Both the position numbers and the translations under genes were made by a program. Below, piece after piece: positions 19,611 through 28,478 of a stretch of 64,000 bases of DNA. Positions within the stretch are counted from its first letter, which is position 1, and the number at the start of each line of letters is the position of its first letter. Under the pieces are notes generated by a model. It was given only the letters and a program-made list of their open reading frames with translations. It was not told where the DNA came from and did not search any database. Origin of the DNA: an uncultured Acetatifactor sp. (GTDB lineage Bacteria; Bacillota; Clostridia; Lachnospirales; Lachnospiraceae); NCBI GenBank assembly GCA_934436435.1, contig CAKSAN010000003.1:1-64000 (forward strand), in the 5' to 3' direction.

Positions 19611-20645
19611 ATGGAACTGACTGAGAAGAAGGAATTTGACCTGCTCTCTCTGGGAGAGATCATGCTGAGATTATCACCGCCCGACAACGAGCGTATCACC
19701 AGAGGCGACAGCTTCAGTAAACAGGCCGGAGGCGCCGAACTGAATGCCATCACCGGTGCGGCTATGCTGGGACTGCGCTGCGGTATCATCTCCAAGCTGC
19801 CGGCCAATGACCTTGGCGTATATATCAAGAACCGTGTACGTCTCTGCGGTGTCAGTGATGACTATCTGGTATACGATGATGACAAGGATGCCAGACTGGG
19901 CGTGTACTACTATGAGAATGGCGCTTACCCCAGAAAGCCCCGTATTGTATATGACCGCAAGAATACCTCGATTAACAAGCTGACCGTAGCTGACTATGAT
20001 GACAAGATCTACAGCGATACCCGCTGCTTCCACACCAGCGGCATCACTCTGGCTCTCAGCCCGGAGCTGAGAGCTACCGCCGTTGAGATGATCAGGCGCT
20101 TTAAGGCACAGGGAGCCATTATCTCCTTCGACGTTAATTTCCGCGGCAATCTGTGGACCGGTGCCGAGGCGAAGGAATGCATCGAGTCCATTCTGCCTTA
20201 TGTGGATATTTTCTTCTGCTCCGAAGATACCGCACGTTTGACCTTCCTGAAGGAAGGCGATGCCAAGAGCATTATGAAGAGCTTCACGGAAGAATACCCG
20301 ATCTCCATCGTGGCCTCCACACAGCGTATCGTACATAGCCCGAAGCGCCATACTTTTGGCTCTATTATTTACAGCGCCAAGGATGACACTTATTATGAGG
20401 AAGCACCTTACACCGATATCGAAGTTGTAGACCGTATCGGAAGCGGTGACGCTTATATCTCAGGTGTCCTGTACGGACTGCTGGCACATCCCGGCGAGTA
20501 CCAGAGAGCACTGGAATACGGTAATGCCATCAGTGCTTTGAAGAATACCATTCCCGGAGACCTGCTGTGCACCGATCTGAAGGAGATCGAGGGAATTATC
20601 AAGGAGCACAAGTCCACCGGACGTATCGCCGAGATGGACCGCTAA
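19611..20645 (+). CDS. PfkB-family sugar kinase, 2-keto-3-deoxygluconate kinase-like
   Basis: A 344-residue ribokinase-fold kinase. The N-terminal substrate region has the family pattern LGEIMLRLSPP ... QAGGAELNAITGAAMLG, and the C-terminal ATP/anion-hole motif is DRIGSGDAYISGVLYG (about residues 275-290), where the catalytic Asp follows GSG. The PfkB subgroup with EIMLRLSP is usually annotated as KDG kinase, but fructose- or tagatose-type kinases are possible. The start at 19611 was chosen for GGGAG 8 nt upstream. The gene appears monocistronic: its own terminator follows, and no uronate genes are nearby to support a substrate. Confidence 0.85.
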   Translation: MELTEKKEFDLLSLGEIMLRLSPPDNERITRGDSFSKQAGGAELNAITGAAMLGLRCGIISKLPANDLGVYIKNRVRLCGVSDDYLVYDDDKDARLGVYYYENGAYPRKPRIVYDRKNTSINKLTVADYDDKIYSDTRCFHTSGITLALSPELRATAVEMIRRFKAQGAIISFDVNFRGNLWTGAEAKECIESILPYVDIFFCSEDTARLTFLKEGDAKSIMKSFTEEYPISIVASTQRIVHSPKRHTFGSIIYSAKDDTYYEEAPYTDIEVVDRIGSGDAYISGVLYGLLAHPGEYQRALEYGNAISALKNTIPGDLLCTDLKEIEGIIKEHKSTGRIAEMDR

Positions 20646-20690
20646 AACGGTTTCCTCCGCTTTATCAGATCATAGAAATAGAGAACTGTA

Positions 20691-20730
20691 AGCTCTGCCA
20701 TGCTGAATTAAGTACGTGGCAGGGCTTTTT
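20691..20730 (+). terminator. Rho-independent terminator after the sugar kinase gene
   Basis: AGCTCTGCCA (20691-20700) pairs with TGGCAGGGCT (20717-20726) with one G-U, followed by TTTTTCTG. Confidence 0.85.
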
Positions 20731-20877
20731 CTGTTTATTTTTAACAAAATCAAACCTAAAATATATTAAAAAAAGAGATATACAAGATTAAATTAGTCTG
20801 CTATACTGAAAAAAGAAAAATGATAGTATTATCAGGATACTGTTTGAAAAAACAGAGCACAGAAGGGAGACGGCAAC

Positions 20878-21555
20878 TTGGAAAAGGAAGATCGCATCCG
20901 GCAGAAAGAGCAATGGAAAGAACTGTCTCCTGCTGAAAAATGGCAGTATTTTATAGATTATTATTTGTGGATCACCGTAGGTGTGGTGGCGGGAATCGTT
21001 ATCGTTATCTTCCTGATCGTGCATTTTGCCACAAAGACCAGCTTCGTCATGGGAGTCATGGCAGTGAATACGGACGGAGAACAGATCGAGGCTACCGGTC
21101 CGGATTATTTCACGGATTTCCTGCGGGAACATGGGGTGACTTCCAAACGGGATGTGGTCAACCTGAACTATACGATCTGGATCGATCCCAATTCGGATTC
21201 CGATGTGGATTCCACGAATCTCAGCACGATTCAGGTATTGTTCATGACCCGGTCGGTGGATGTATTTTTCTCCGATGAGGAGTTTTTGAAACTTATGGGC
21301 GGCACGGATTATCTGGTGGATCTGAGGGATTATCTGCCGGAGGATTTGTTGGCAGAATACGAGGAGCAGCAGATCACGGTGAGAGATACCATGACGGGAG
21401 AGACAATCGTGGCGGGAATACGGCTTGAGAACAACGAATGGGTGAAAAAGACCGGCTGGTATCAGGAGACCGCAGCCGTGGGGCTGGCGGACGGCATGAA
21501 GAATCCGGAACTGGCAGTGGCACTTTTGGAGGAAGTATTAGATGCTGGAAAATGA
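20878..21555 (+). CDS. Membrane-anchored protein of unknown function
   Basis: A 225-residue protein with one transmembrane helix (about residues 33-52, VGVVAGIVIVIFLIV) after a charged cytoplasmic N-terminus. The remaining 170 residues would lie outside and contain an acidic, Asp-rich region. I recognise no named domain, though the overall look fits small Lachnospiraceae proteins that sit before Nudix genes. Translation starts at TTG (20878) with AGGGAG upstream; no in-frame ATG fits. Its 3' end overlaps the Nudix gene by 14 bp, so the two are translationally coupled. Confidence 0.75.
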   Translation: MEKEDRIRQKEQWKELSPAEKWQYFIDYYLWITVGVVAGIVIVIFLIVHFATKTSFVMGVMAVNTDGEQIEATGPDYFTDFLREHGVTSKRDVVNLNYTIWIDPNSDSDVDSTNLSTIQVLFMTRSVDVFFSDEEFLKLMGGTDYLVDLRDYLPEDLLAEYEEQQITVRDTMTGETIVAGIRLENNEWVKKTGWYQETAAVGLADGMKNPELAVALLEEVLDAGK

Positions 21556-22165
21556 TAAAAAGCATTACCGCGGAATCGAAAAGCTTACGGACAATCCGTT
21601 TTTAAATCTGTACCACATTGATGCGCTGGGGCGGGACGGAACGCCGTTTCATTATTATTTTGCTTCCCGCAACGATGAAAATAACATCAAACACAAAACT
21701 CACAGCATGCGCCCCGAAGGCATGGCGGTCTACGCGGTGACAGAGGACGGAGAGCGGCTGGTGCTGGTACGGCAATACCGGTATCCTGTGAATGACTGTC
21801 TGTATGAACTCCCGGCGGGGCTGATCGAACCGGGGGAGACTGCTTCGGAAGCCGCCTGTCGGGAAATGATCGAGGAGACCGGTTGGAAAATGGAAGTCTA
21901 CGAAGGCGGGGAACCGGCATTTCGCAGAGGCTTTTTTCTGGCACAGGGACTGACGGACGAAAGCGGCAGCCTGATTTTCGGAACGGTTACGGAAAATGTG
22001 GGACAGCAGATGGAGAACACGGAGGACATTCAGGTGATTCTGGCGGACAGACAGGAGGCTCTTCGGATCCTCAGGGAGGAACGGGTCTCCATGCGCTGCG
22101 GACTGATGCTGATGCAGTTTTTAAAGACCGGGGCAGAAGATCCCTTTGTCTTTTTGCAGTTGTGA
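21542..22165 (+). CDS. Nudix hydrolase, ADP-ribose pyrophosphatase-like
   Basis: A 207-residue Nudix enzyme. The Nudix box is complete: GLIEPGETASEAAC followed by REMIEETGW (about residues 97-119), matching GX5EX7REUXEEXGU. The upstream segment VRQYRYPVNDCLYELPAG is typical of the ADP-ribose pyrophosphatase subgroup. Expected reaction: hydrolysis of ADP-ribose or a related nucleotide sugar to AMP plus a sugar phosphate. The start lies inside the preceding gene (14-bp overlap). Confidence 0.9.
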   Translation: MLENDKKHYRGIEKLTDNPFLNLYHIDALGRDGTPFHYYFASRNDENNIKHKTHSMRPEGMAVYAVTEDGERLVLVRQYRYPVNDCLYELPAGLIEPGETASEAACREMIEETGWKMEVYEGGEPAFRRGFFLAQGLTDESGSLIFGTVTENVGQQMENTEDIQVILADRQEALRILREERVSMRCGLMLMQFLKTGAEDPFVFLQL

Positions 22166-22290
22166 CGGACGCTGGGAGAAAGCACAGAGGATAGACGGGA
22201 CTGTTACCAAAAAAATCAGGAAAGAAAGACGTTGATATTGCAAAAGCAGTTTCTCGTTTTAGAAAACTTTTTTAAGAAAAGAGGTAAATT

Positions 22291-24498
22291 ATGGCAATCG
22301 GATATATAGAACAGGACAGAACTTTCTGGCTGGACACGGAACACAGCAGTTACCTGCTGGCGGTCGTGGATCAGGAGAACTTCGTAGGGCATGTATATTA
22401 TGGTAAAAAGCTGAAATACACCGAAGGCACACCGGCACCGGTATATCTGATGCGCACCGGGGAAGCACCCTTTGTACCGTCTAAGAATAACCGGGAGCGT
22501 GTTTCCTTCCTGGATTCCTTCCCCATGGAGTATCCGGGGAATGGATTGGGAGATTACAGAGAAAGCGCCATTTCCGTACGCACGGCACAGGGACATGTGG
22601 GAGTGCAGCTACAGTATATCTCCCACGAGATCGTAAAACAGAAGCCCGGACTGCCCGGACTGCCCTCCACCTTCCCGGGAGACGAGGACTGTGACACCCT
22701 GATCCTGCATCTGGCGGATCCGGTCATCGGTCTTGCCGCAGATCTGCTGTATACGACTTTTGAAAAAGAAGATGTGATCACCCGCAGCGTGATCCTGAAA
22801 AATACGGCAGAGCAGCCGATTTATCTGACGAAAGTCATGTCTGCCAGCCTGGATCTGGATTGCACGGATGAAAAGTATGACATCCTTACCTTGCATGGTT
22901 CCTGGGGGAGAGAACGTCAGATGGAGAGGAGAAGTCTGATGCATGGTAAGCAGAGCGTTGGGTCTGTCAGAGGAGAATCCTCCCACCAGGAGCATCCGTT
23001 TATTGCATTGCTGTCGGAAAATGCGACGCAGGATACGGGTGAAGTCTATGGCATGCATTTTGTATATTCCGGTAATTTCCTGGCACAGGCAGAGCTGTCA
23101 CAGTTCGACTCCATCCGTATGACTATGGGGATCCATCCGGAGAATTTTGTATGGAAGCTGGAGCAGGGAGAAAGCTTTGCTGCGCCCGAAGTAGTAATGA
23201 CTTATTCTTCGGAGGGACTTAGCGGTATGACACATCATTATCATGATATGTACCGCGAGCATCTGATCCGTGGAGAATACCGGGATAAAAAGCGCCCGAT
23301 CCTGATCAACAACTGGGAAGCTACGTATTTTGATTTTAATACCGATAAATTATTAAAGATTGCAGAGCAGGCATCAAAGCTTGGCATCGAGATGCTGGTC
23401 ATGGACGACGGCTGGTTCGGACACCGTAACGATGACAGCACCAGCCTGGGTGACTGGAAGGTCAACGAGCAGAAGCTTCCGGGAGGCCTGAAGTCTCTGG
23501 TGGATCAGGTCAATGCTCTGGGCATGAAGTTTGGTATCTGGTTCGAACCGGAGATGATCTCCCCGGATTCGGATCTGTACAGGGAGCATCCCGACTGGGC
23601 TATCGCCATTCCGGGACGGGCAGGCAGCTTATGCCGGAACCAGTACGTGCTGGATCTGTCCCGTAAGGAAGTCAGAGACCATGCCTTTGAAAGCGTGGCG
23701 GCGGTTCTGCACAGCGCCAATATCGAATATGTGAAATGGGATATGAACCGTCAGCTGTCGGATCTTGGAAGCGTGGAGCTGCCCGCAGACCGTCAGGGGG
23801 AGCTGTACCACAGATATGTGCTTGGCGTATATGAAATGCAGGAGAGACTGCTTCGGGAATTCCCGCATCTGCTTCTGGAGAACTGCTCCGGTGGTGGAGC
23901 CAGATTCGACCCCGGTATGTTGTATTACAGCCCGCAGATCTGGTGCTCCGATGATACGGATGCCATCGAGCGGCTGAAGATCCAGGAGGGAACGATGTTA
24001 TTGTATCCGCTGTCCACCATGGGCGCCCATGTGTCGGACTGCCCGAATCATACGGTGGGCAGAGTGACACCTTTCGAGACCAGAGGGCATGTGGCGTTGG
24101 CAGGCACCTTTGGCTACGAACTGGATATCACGAAGATTCCGGAGGAGGACAGACAGCAGATTCCCGCACAGACCGCCATGTACCACAAATACAACGATCT
24201 GATCCGCAGAGGGGATTATTACCGGATCGCCTCTTTCCTGGAAAATGGAATCTACGACTGTTACATGGTAGCCTCCAAGGATCGGACAGAGGCACTGGTA
24301 ACCTATGTACAGGTACTTTCCCGGCCGAACTTCCACAGCAGAAGAATACGCCTGAAAGGACTGGCACCGGAGAAGCAGTACCGTATTGAGGAGACAGGGG
24401 AAGTCTTTGGCGGTGATGTGCTGATGCAGGCGGGACTGCTGGTGGCACCTCTGTGGGGAGACTATCGCAGCAGGCTGATCCACCTGACCGAGGTGTAA
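22291..24498 (+). CDS. GH36 alpha-galactosidase
   Basis: A 735-residue intracellular alpha-galactosidase (no signal peptide) of the large bacterial GH36 type. The nucleophile is Asp484 in KWDMNR. The acid/base is Asp554 in WCSDDTD, at the 70-residue distance known for the family. MDDGWFG (about residue 370), GIWFEPEM and LLENCSGGG are further family marks. AAAAGAGG lies about 7 nt before ATG. It heads the mannan locus and should remove alpha-1,6-galactosyl groups from imported galactomanno-oligosaccharides, though raffinose-type sugars would also fit. It reads toward the LacI regulator gene, which has its own promoter. Confidence 0.95.
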   Translation: MAIGYIEQDRTFWLDTEHSSYLLAVVDQENFVGHVYYGKKLKYTEGTPAPVYLMRTGEAPFVPSKNNRERVSFLDSFPMEYPGNGLGDYRESAISVRTAQGHVGVQLQYISHEIVKQKPGLPGLPSTFPGDEDCDTLILHLADPVIGLAADLLYTTFEKEDVITRSVILKNTAEQPIYLTKVMSASLDLDCTDEKYDILTLHGSWGRERQMERRSLMHGKQSVGSVRGESSHQEHPFIALLSENATQDTGEVYGMHFVYSGNFLAQAELSQFDSIRMTMGIHPENFVWKLEQGESFAAPEVVMTYSSEGLSGMTHHYHDMYREHLIRGEYRDKKRPILINNWEATYFDFNTDKLLKIAEQASKLGIEMLVMDDGWFGHRNDDSTSLGDWKVNEQKLPGGLKSLVDQVNALGMKFGIWFEPEMISPDSDLYREHPDWAIAIPGRAGSLCRNQYVLDLSRKEVRDHAFESVAAVLHSANIEYVKWDMNRQLSDLGSVELPADRQGELYHRYVLGVYEMQERLLREFPHLLLENCSGGGARFDPGMLYYSPQIWCSDDTDAIERLKIQEGTMLLYPLSTMGAHVSDCPNHTVGRVTPFETRGHVALAGTFGYELDITKIPEEDRQQIPAQTAMYHKYNDLIRRGDYYRIASFLENGIYDCYMVASKDRTEALVTYVQVLSRPNFHSRRIRLKGLAPEKQYRIEETGEVFGGDVLMQAGLLVAPLWGDYRSRLIHLTEV

Positions 24499-24518
24499 AA
24501 TTAAGGCAGTGACATGCC

Positions 24519-24547
24519 TTGACAAACGATTTTAAGAAATCTAATAT
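24519..24547 (+). promoter_or_regulatory. Promoter of the LacI regulator gene
   Basis: TTGACA (24519-24524), 17-bp spacer, TAATAT (24542-24547). A near-perfect sigma-A promoter about 60 bp before the start codon. Confidence 0.7.
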
Positions 24548-24609
24548 GAAAGTAAAATTGACGATTTATCGGGAAATGTATAAAAAACAGCGATAAGGAG
24601 TACGGAATC

Positions 24610-25629
24610 ATGGCAAAAGCAGTAAAATTAGCAGATATCGCAGAACGGGTAGGAGTCAGCACAGTGACCGTGTCCAAGGCATTGTCCGGACAAAAGGGTG
24701 TCAGCGAGGAAGTCCGGGAGAAGATCCGCAGTATTGCAGAGGAACTGGGCTACCAGCAGCCATCCGCAGCAAGAAAGAGCCAGAACCAGAAAAGCTACAA
24801 TATCGGGATACTGATCTCTGAGAGATTTCTGGATAAGTATGAATCCTTCTACTGGCAGATGTATCAGTCGGTAGCCACCAGAGCGACAGCCAAGGAATGT
24901 TTTACCATGCTGGAAGTCATCGGATCGGTGGAAGAAGAGAGTGGCAGAATGCCGAAGCTGGTGCAGGAGCGCAAGGTGGACGGCATCATTGTCATCGGTA
25001 AGATGCTGGATATTTATCTGCAGCATCTGAATACGGAAGCCGGGATTCCTGTGATCTATCTGGATTATTATAACGGTAGAGAAGCCAGCGATTCCGTGAT
25101 CTCCAACAGCTATTACGGGACCTATGAGCTGACCTATTATCTGTACCGTATGGGACACCGCAAAATTGCTTATGTGGGGACCCTGCTGGCTACGGAGAGT
25201 ATTACGGACCGGTATTTCGGTTACCAGAAGGCCATTTTAGAGCTGGGATTGGAACAGAAGAAGGAATGGGTGCTGGATGACCGTCACATTGAGACCGGCA
25301 GGATCGATACCGTGAATATGTTACAGCTTCCCAAGGATATGCCCACGGCCTTCGTATGCAACTGTGATCTGACCGCCAGCTTCCTCATCAAGAAGCTGAG
25401 AGAGAACGGATACCGTGTGCCGGAGGAGATTTCCGTGGTAGGTTTTGATAACTATCTGTATCCCGGCCTCAGCGACATCCGCATTACGACGTATGAAGTA
25501 GATATGGGAGAGATGGCCAGAAGAGCCATTCATAATATGATCAAGAAGATTACCAGTGACAATTACAAGCCCGGAGTTACTGTGGTGGAAGGCCGCCTGG
25601 TACTGAAGGACAGCGTATCTCACGTATAG
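24610..25629 (+). CDS. LacI-family transcriptional regulator
   Basis: A 339-residue regulator. The N-terminal helix-turn-helix is LADIAERVGVSTVTVSKAL followed by the hinge region (residues 5-60). A periplasmic-binding-like effector domain fills the rest, ending with the usual GMTVVEGRLVLKDS-like segment. Its position between the alpha-galactosidase and the importer genes makes it the likely local repressor of mannan-oligosaccharide use (inference). A LacI/CcpA-like operator candidate lies at 26817-26831. Its last 53 bp overlap the 3' end of the convergent AraC-type gene. Confidence 0.93.
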   Translation: MAKAVKLADIAERVGVSTVTVSKALSGQKGVSEEVREKIRSIAEELGYQQPSAARKSQNQKSYNIGILISERFLDKYESFYWQMYQSVATRATAKECFTMLEVIGSVEEESGRMPKLVQERKVDGIIVIGKMLDIYLQHLNTEAGIPVIYLDYYNGREASDSVISNSYYGTYELTYYLYRMGHRKIAYVGTLLATESITDRYFGYQKAILELGLEQKKEWVLDDRHIETGRIDTVNMLQLPKDMPTAFVCNCDLTASFLIKKLRENGYRVPEEISVVGFDNYLYPGLSDIRITTYEVDMGEMARRAIHNMIKKITSDNYKPGVTVVEGRLVLKDSVSHV

Positions 25630-26524
25630 ATTGGGGCGCATTCTGCCGGTAGACGAAGGGTGTGACACCGGTATGTTTTTTAAACAGGTGGATGAAGTGG
25701 TTGGTATTGTCAATGCCTACCGCGGATCCCACCTCGTGGATCGGATCCTCTGTGGACAGGAGCAGTGATTTGGCTGCTTCTATTTTTTTCTCCTGAAGAT
25801 ACTGGAGCGGGGAGATATGGAAGGCAGCGGAGAATTCCCGGCACAGGCGGTAGCGGCTGATGCCCAATGTCTGCTCAAAGTATTCCAGAGAGTGGCTTTC
25901 CGCATAGTTTTCCTCGAAATCCGCTTTCATGGACAGCAGATAGGCGGGGATGGGTCTGGCATCCCGGGAGACGGACAGGGCAGACAGTACCAGTTCCGTG
26001 AACATATCGGTCAGCTCCCGGTGAAGCTGCATCTGCTCTGCGGGAGCCGGGGTAAAGGGAAATTTCGTCAGTTGCTGCATCCGCTGGGAGACGCAGGAAC
26101 CGATGGGAATCGGATAACAACAGAAAAAATGAACCTGAAATATGCTGTAATAAGAAGAAAGTTCCCGTCCACTTAAGAAAAACATCTGAAAGCGCCATCT
26201 TCCCTGTAGCAGGTGCAGGGAAAAACCCTGACTGCAATCCAGAAACAGCAGATGCTCATGATCCAGCACCACTTCGCTGCCCTGGGTGGAAAGTGCTGCG
26301 CTGCCCTCTAAGGTGTAGAGCAGCAGATAAGAGGGGAACGGGTTCCATTCATAATAAAAGGGATCGGAGAGGCGGAATTCCCCACCGGCCAGAGGCAGTA
26401 AGAAGCCTTTGTCCTCCAGAGATACATTATAAAGCTGTCCCAGAAGAATTTCCGGGGAACGCTGGCCTTCTATATCGGAAGAAGTGCGCTTCAATGCATT
26501 GAGAAAAGTGGTGGAAATGTTCAT
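25577..26524 (-). CDS. AraC-family transcriptional regulator
   Basis: A 315-residue regulator. The N-terminal half is a cupin-like sensor (YLLLYTLEGSAALSTQG, HEHLLFLDC). The C-terminal third has two AraC helix-turn-helix units: LGISRYRLCREFSAAFHISP and VGSAVGIDNTNHFIHLFKKHTGVTP. It is divergent from the mannan importer operon with a 391-bp shared control region that contains a perfect 30-bp inverted repeat. It probably activates the importer operon in response to an oligosaccharide (inference). Its stop codon lies inside the LacI gene. Confidence 0.92.
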   Translation of the reverse strand: MNISTTFLNALKRTSSDIEGQRSPEILLGQLYNVSLEDKGFLLPLAGGEFRLSDPFYYEWNPFPSYLLLYTLEGSAALSTQGSEVVLDHEHLLFLDCSQGFSLHLLQGRWRFQMFFLSGRELSSYYSIFQVHFFCCYPIPIGSCVSQRMQQLTKFPFTPAPAEQMQLHRELTDMFTELVLSALSVSRDARPIPAYLLSMKADFEENYAESHSLEYFEQTLGISRYRLCREFSAAFHISPLQYLQEKKIEAAKSLLLSTEDPIHEVGSAVGIDNTNHFIHLFKKHTGVTPFVYRQNAPQSIREIRCPSVPGGLPPQ

Positions 26525-26646
26525 AATAACCCTCCCAAAAGCTTATTTTCGCAAAAATTAATTTAGCCTGAATATATTATAAACCATTATTTAAGCTGTT
26601 TCAACGACAAAGAAAACAGAAAAAGCAAAATTAGTTAATAAAATAA

Positions 26647-26676
26647 ACTAAATTAAGTAAAAATACTTAATTTAGT
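26647..26676. promoter_or_regulatory. Perfect 13-bp inverted repeat, probable operator
   Basis: ACTAAATTAAGTA and TACTTAATTTAGT form a perfect palindrome around AAAA. It lies midway between the divergent AraC regulator gene and the importer operon. Half-site-like copies of TTAATTTAG occur at 26558-26566 and, inverted, near 26800. A following T-run is absent, so it is an operator candidate rather than a terminator. Confidence 0.65.
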
Positions 26677-26768
26677 AGTGCAATATGTATAAAATGCGTA
26701 CGCAAAACTTGTGAAAATAGAAGATAATAACGAAAACAACAAGAATAAGAGATTAAAAACAAGAAAAG

Positions 26769-26831
26769 TTGATGCTTAATTAATATAATTATGTATAATT
26801 AAATTAAGTTACAAAACAGTAAACGCTATCA
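26769..26831 (+). promoter_or_regulatory. Importer-operon promoter and LacI/CcpA-like operator
   Basis: TATAAT at 26794-26799 is a perfect -10. The best -35 match, TTGATG at 26769-26774, has a long 19-bp spacer. About 18 bp further on, CAGTAAACGCTATCA (26817-26831) matches the catabolite/LacI-type operator core at 13 of 15 positions, where it could act as a roadblock. The rest of the 26525-26915 gap is AT-rich and contains the inverted repeat and the leader hairpins listed separately. Confidence 0.45.
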
Positions 26832-26857
26832 AATGTAACAACAATTTTAAGGAGGCT

Positions 26858-26912
26858 AAATCCTCTCCTCGTCAGAGGACTCGGATTTTCCTTCGGAAAA
26901 CAAGGAGGATTT
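26858..26912 (+). promoter_or_regulatory. Leader RNA with two mutually exclusive pairings around the importer ribosome binding site
   Basis: AAATCCTC (26858-26865) can pair with GAGGATTT (26905-26912), which covers the Shine-Dalgarno GGAGG of the binding-protein gene. The same 5' arm (TCCTCT, 26861-26866) can instead pair with AGAGGA (26874-26879), freeing it. A stable UUCG-like hairpin TTTTCC-TTC-GGAAAA lies between. This permits an on/off translational switch; no known riboswitch family was recognised. Confidence 0.45.
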
Positions 26913-26915
26913 CTT

Positions 26916-28370
26916 ATGAAGATGAAAAAGTTTTTAGCTCTTTCCACAGCATCAGTCATGGCTCTGTCTATGGCAGCATGTGGAAGCACAGACAACGGCG
27001 GCGCAGCTGAGAGTTCCGCAGCAGCAAGCACCACTCCCGCAACTGCAGAAGCTTCCAGCGAGGCTGCAGCACCTGCAGAGGTTACCAGCCTGAATTACGC
27101 AGACATTACTCTGGGTGAGGATTACACCGACATTACCACCACCATTAAGGTCCTGACCAACCGTACCGACCTGTTGGAGGATGGCGCAGCAGTTCCTTAC
27201 CAGACTTACATTGATGCATTCAACGAGATGTATCCCAACATCACTGTTGATATTGAAGGTATCACCGACTATGCAAGTGATACGCTGCTTCGTCTGCAGG
27301 GTGGTGACTGGGGCGATGTTATGATGATCCCCGCAGTTGACAAGGCTGACTTAAGCACCTACTTCCTTCCTCTTGGAACTACTACCGAGATGGATGGACA
27401 GTTGAACTACTACAACCAGATGTACGAAGGCGTGGTATATGGTATTCCTTACACTGCAGGCGTTAACGGCGGTATCGTATACAACAAGGCAGTATTCGAA
27501 GCAGCAGGAATCACCGAGATGCCCAAGACTCCCGAAGATTTCATTGCAGCATTAAAGCAGATCAAAGAGTATGACAGTTCTATCATTCCTCTGTACACCA
27601 ACTACGCAGCAGGCTGGGCAATGGGCGGCCAGTGGGATCCCGCTATCAGCGGCAGTGCTACCGGCGACAGCACCTACATGAACCAGAAATTATTACATAC
27701 TGCAAATCCTTTTGCTGATCCCGGCGACGGAACAGGCGCTTACAACGTATACAAGGTAATGTATGATGCAGTTGCGGAAGGCCTTACCGAGGAAGACTAC
27801 TCCACCACCGACTGGGAAGGCTGTAAGGGTATGATCAACAATGGTCAGATCGCCTGCATGGTTCTTGGTTCCTGGGCAGTTCCTCAGATGGTAGAAGCTG
27901 GTGACAACGGCGACGATATCGCTTATATGCCGTTCCCTATTACCCTGACCAGTGGTAAGCAGGCAGCTTCCGTAGGCCCTGACTACAGCTTTGGTATCAA
28001 CGCTAATACTACCGAGGACAATAAGGCAGCAGCTCTGTGCTTTGTGAAGTTCATGGCAGAAGAATCCGGCTTCTCCTATGACTGTGGCGGACTTCCCGTT
28101 GCTATCAAGGATACCAGATTACCGGACTTCTATGCAGCATTCAAGGGTATCGACTTCGTAGTTGATGAGCCTGCACTGGAAGGTGAAGAAGATCTGTTAA
28201 ACGAGCTGAATGCTGAAAGTGGTCTGAACATCAACAACAACGGTGAGACCAAGATGCAGGAGCTGGTTGAGTGTGCATCCGACGGTTCCAAGACCTACGA
28301 TGAGATCATCGACGAGTGGAACGAAGAATGGACTTCCGCACAGGAGAGCTGTGGCGTAGAGATTCAGTAA
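26916..28370 (+). CDS. ABC-importer substrate-binding lipoprotein, probably for manno-oligosaccharides
   Basis: A 484-residue extracellular solute-binding protein (family 1). The N-terminus is a lipoprotein signal peptide with lipobox SMAACG (Cys22), followed by a Ser/Ala/Thr-rich linker. The mature part has the usual two-lobe pattern with sugar-contact aromatic residues. GGAGGATTTCTT precedes ATG. It is the first gene of the importer/phosphorylase operon; substrate preference for manno-oligosaccharides is inferred from the GH130 and epimerase genes downstream. An intercistronic hairpin after it would favour higher levels of this gene's mRNA than the permeases. Confidence 0.92.
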   Translation: MKMKKFLALSTASVMALSMAACGSTDNGGAAESSAAASTTPATAEASSEAAAPAEVTSLNYADITLGEDYTDITTTIKVLTNRTDLLEDGAAVPYQTYIDAFNEMYPNITVDIEGITDYASDTLLRLQGGDWGDVMMIPAVDKADLSTYFLPLGTTTEMDGQLNYYNQMYEGVVYGIPYTAGVNGGIVYNKAVFEAAGITEMPKTPEDFIAALKQIKEYDSSIIPLYTNYAAGWAMGGQWDPAISGSATGDSTYMNQKLLHTANPFADPGDGTGAYNVYKVMYDAVAEGLTEEDYSTTDWEGCKGMINNGQIACMVLGSWAVPQMVEAGDNGDDIAYMPFPITLTSGKQAASVGPDYSFGINANTTEDNKAAALCFVKFMAEESGFSYDCGGLPVAIKDTRLPDFYAAFKGIDFVVDEPALEGEEDLLNELNAESGLNINNNGETKMQELVECASDGSKTYDEIIDEWNEEWTSAQESCGVEIQ

Positions 28371-28418
28371 TTTCATCAGGCAGTAAACATTAAGTAACTA
28401 ACTTGATCTTCTGAAGTG

Positions 28419-28446
28419 AGAGGGAACCCTTTATCCGGTTCCCTCT
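28419..28446 (+). promoter_or_regulatory. Intercistronic hairpin after the binding-protein gene
   Basis: AGAGGGAACC and GGTTCCCTCT form a perfect 10-bp stem with an 8-nt loop. Only TATC follows, so it is a mRNA 3'-end stabiliser or partial terminator, a common device to raise binding-protein over permease expression. Confidence 0.7.
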
Positions 28447-28478
28447 TATCTAAGAGAGAAGGGTATGGAGGTATTTCG

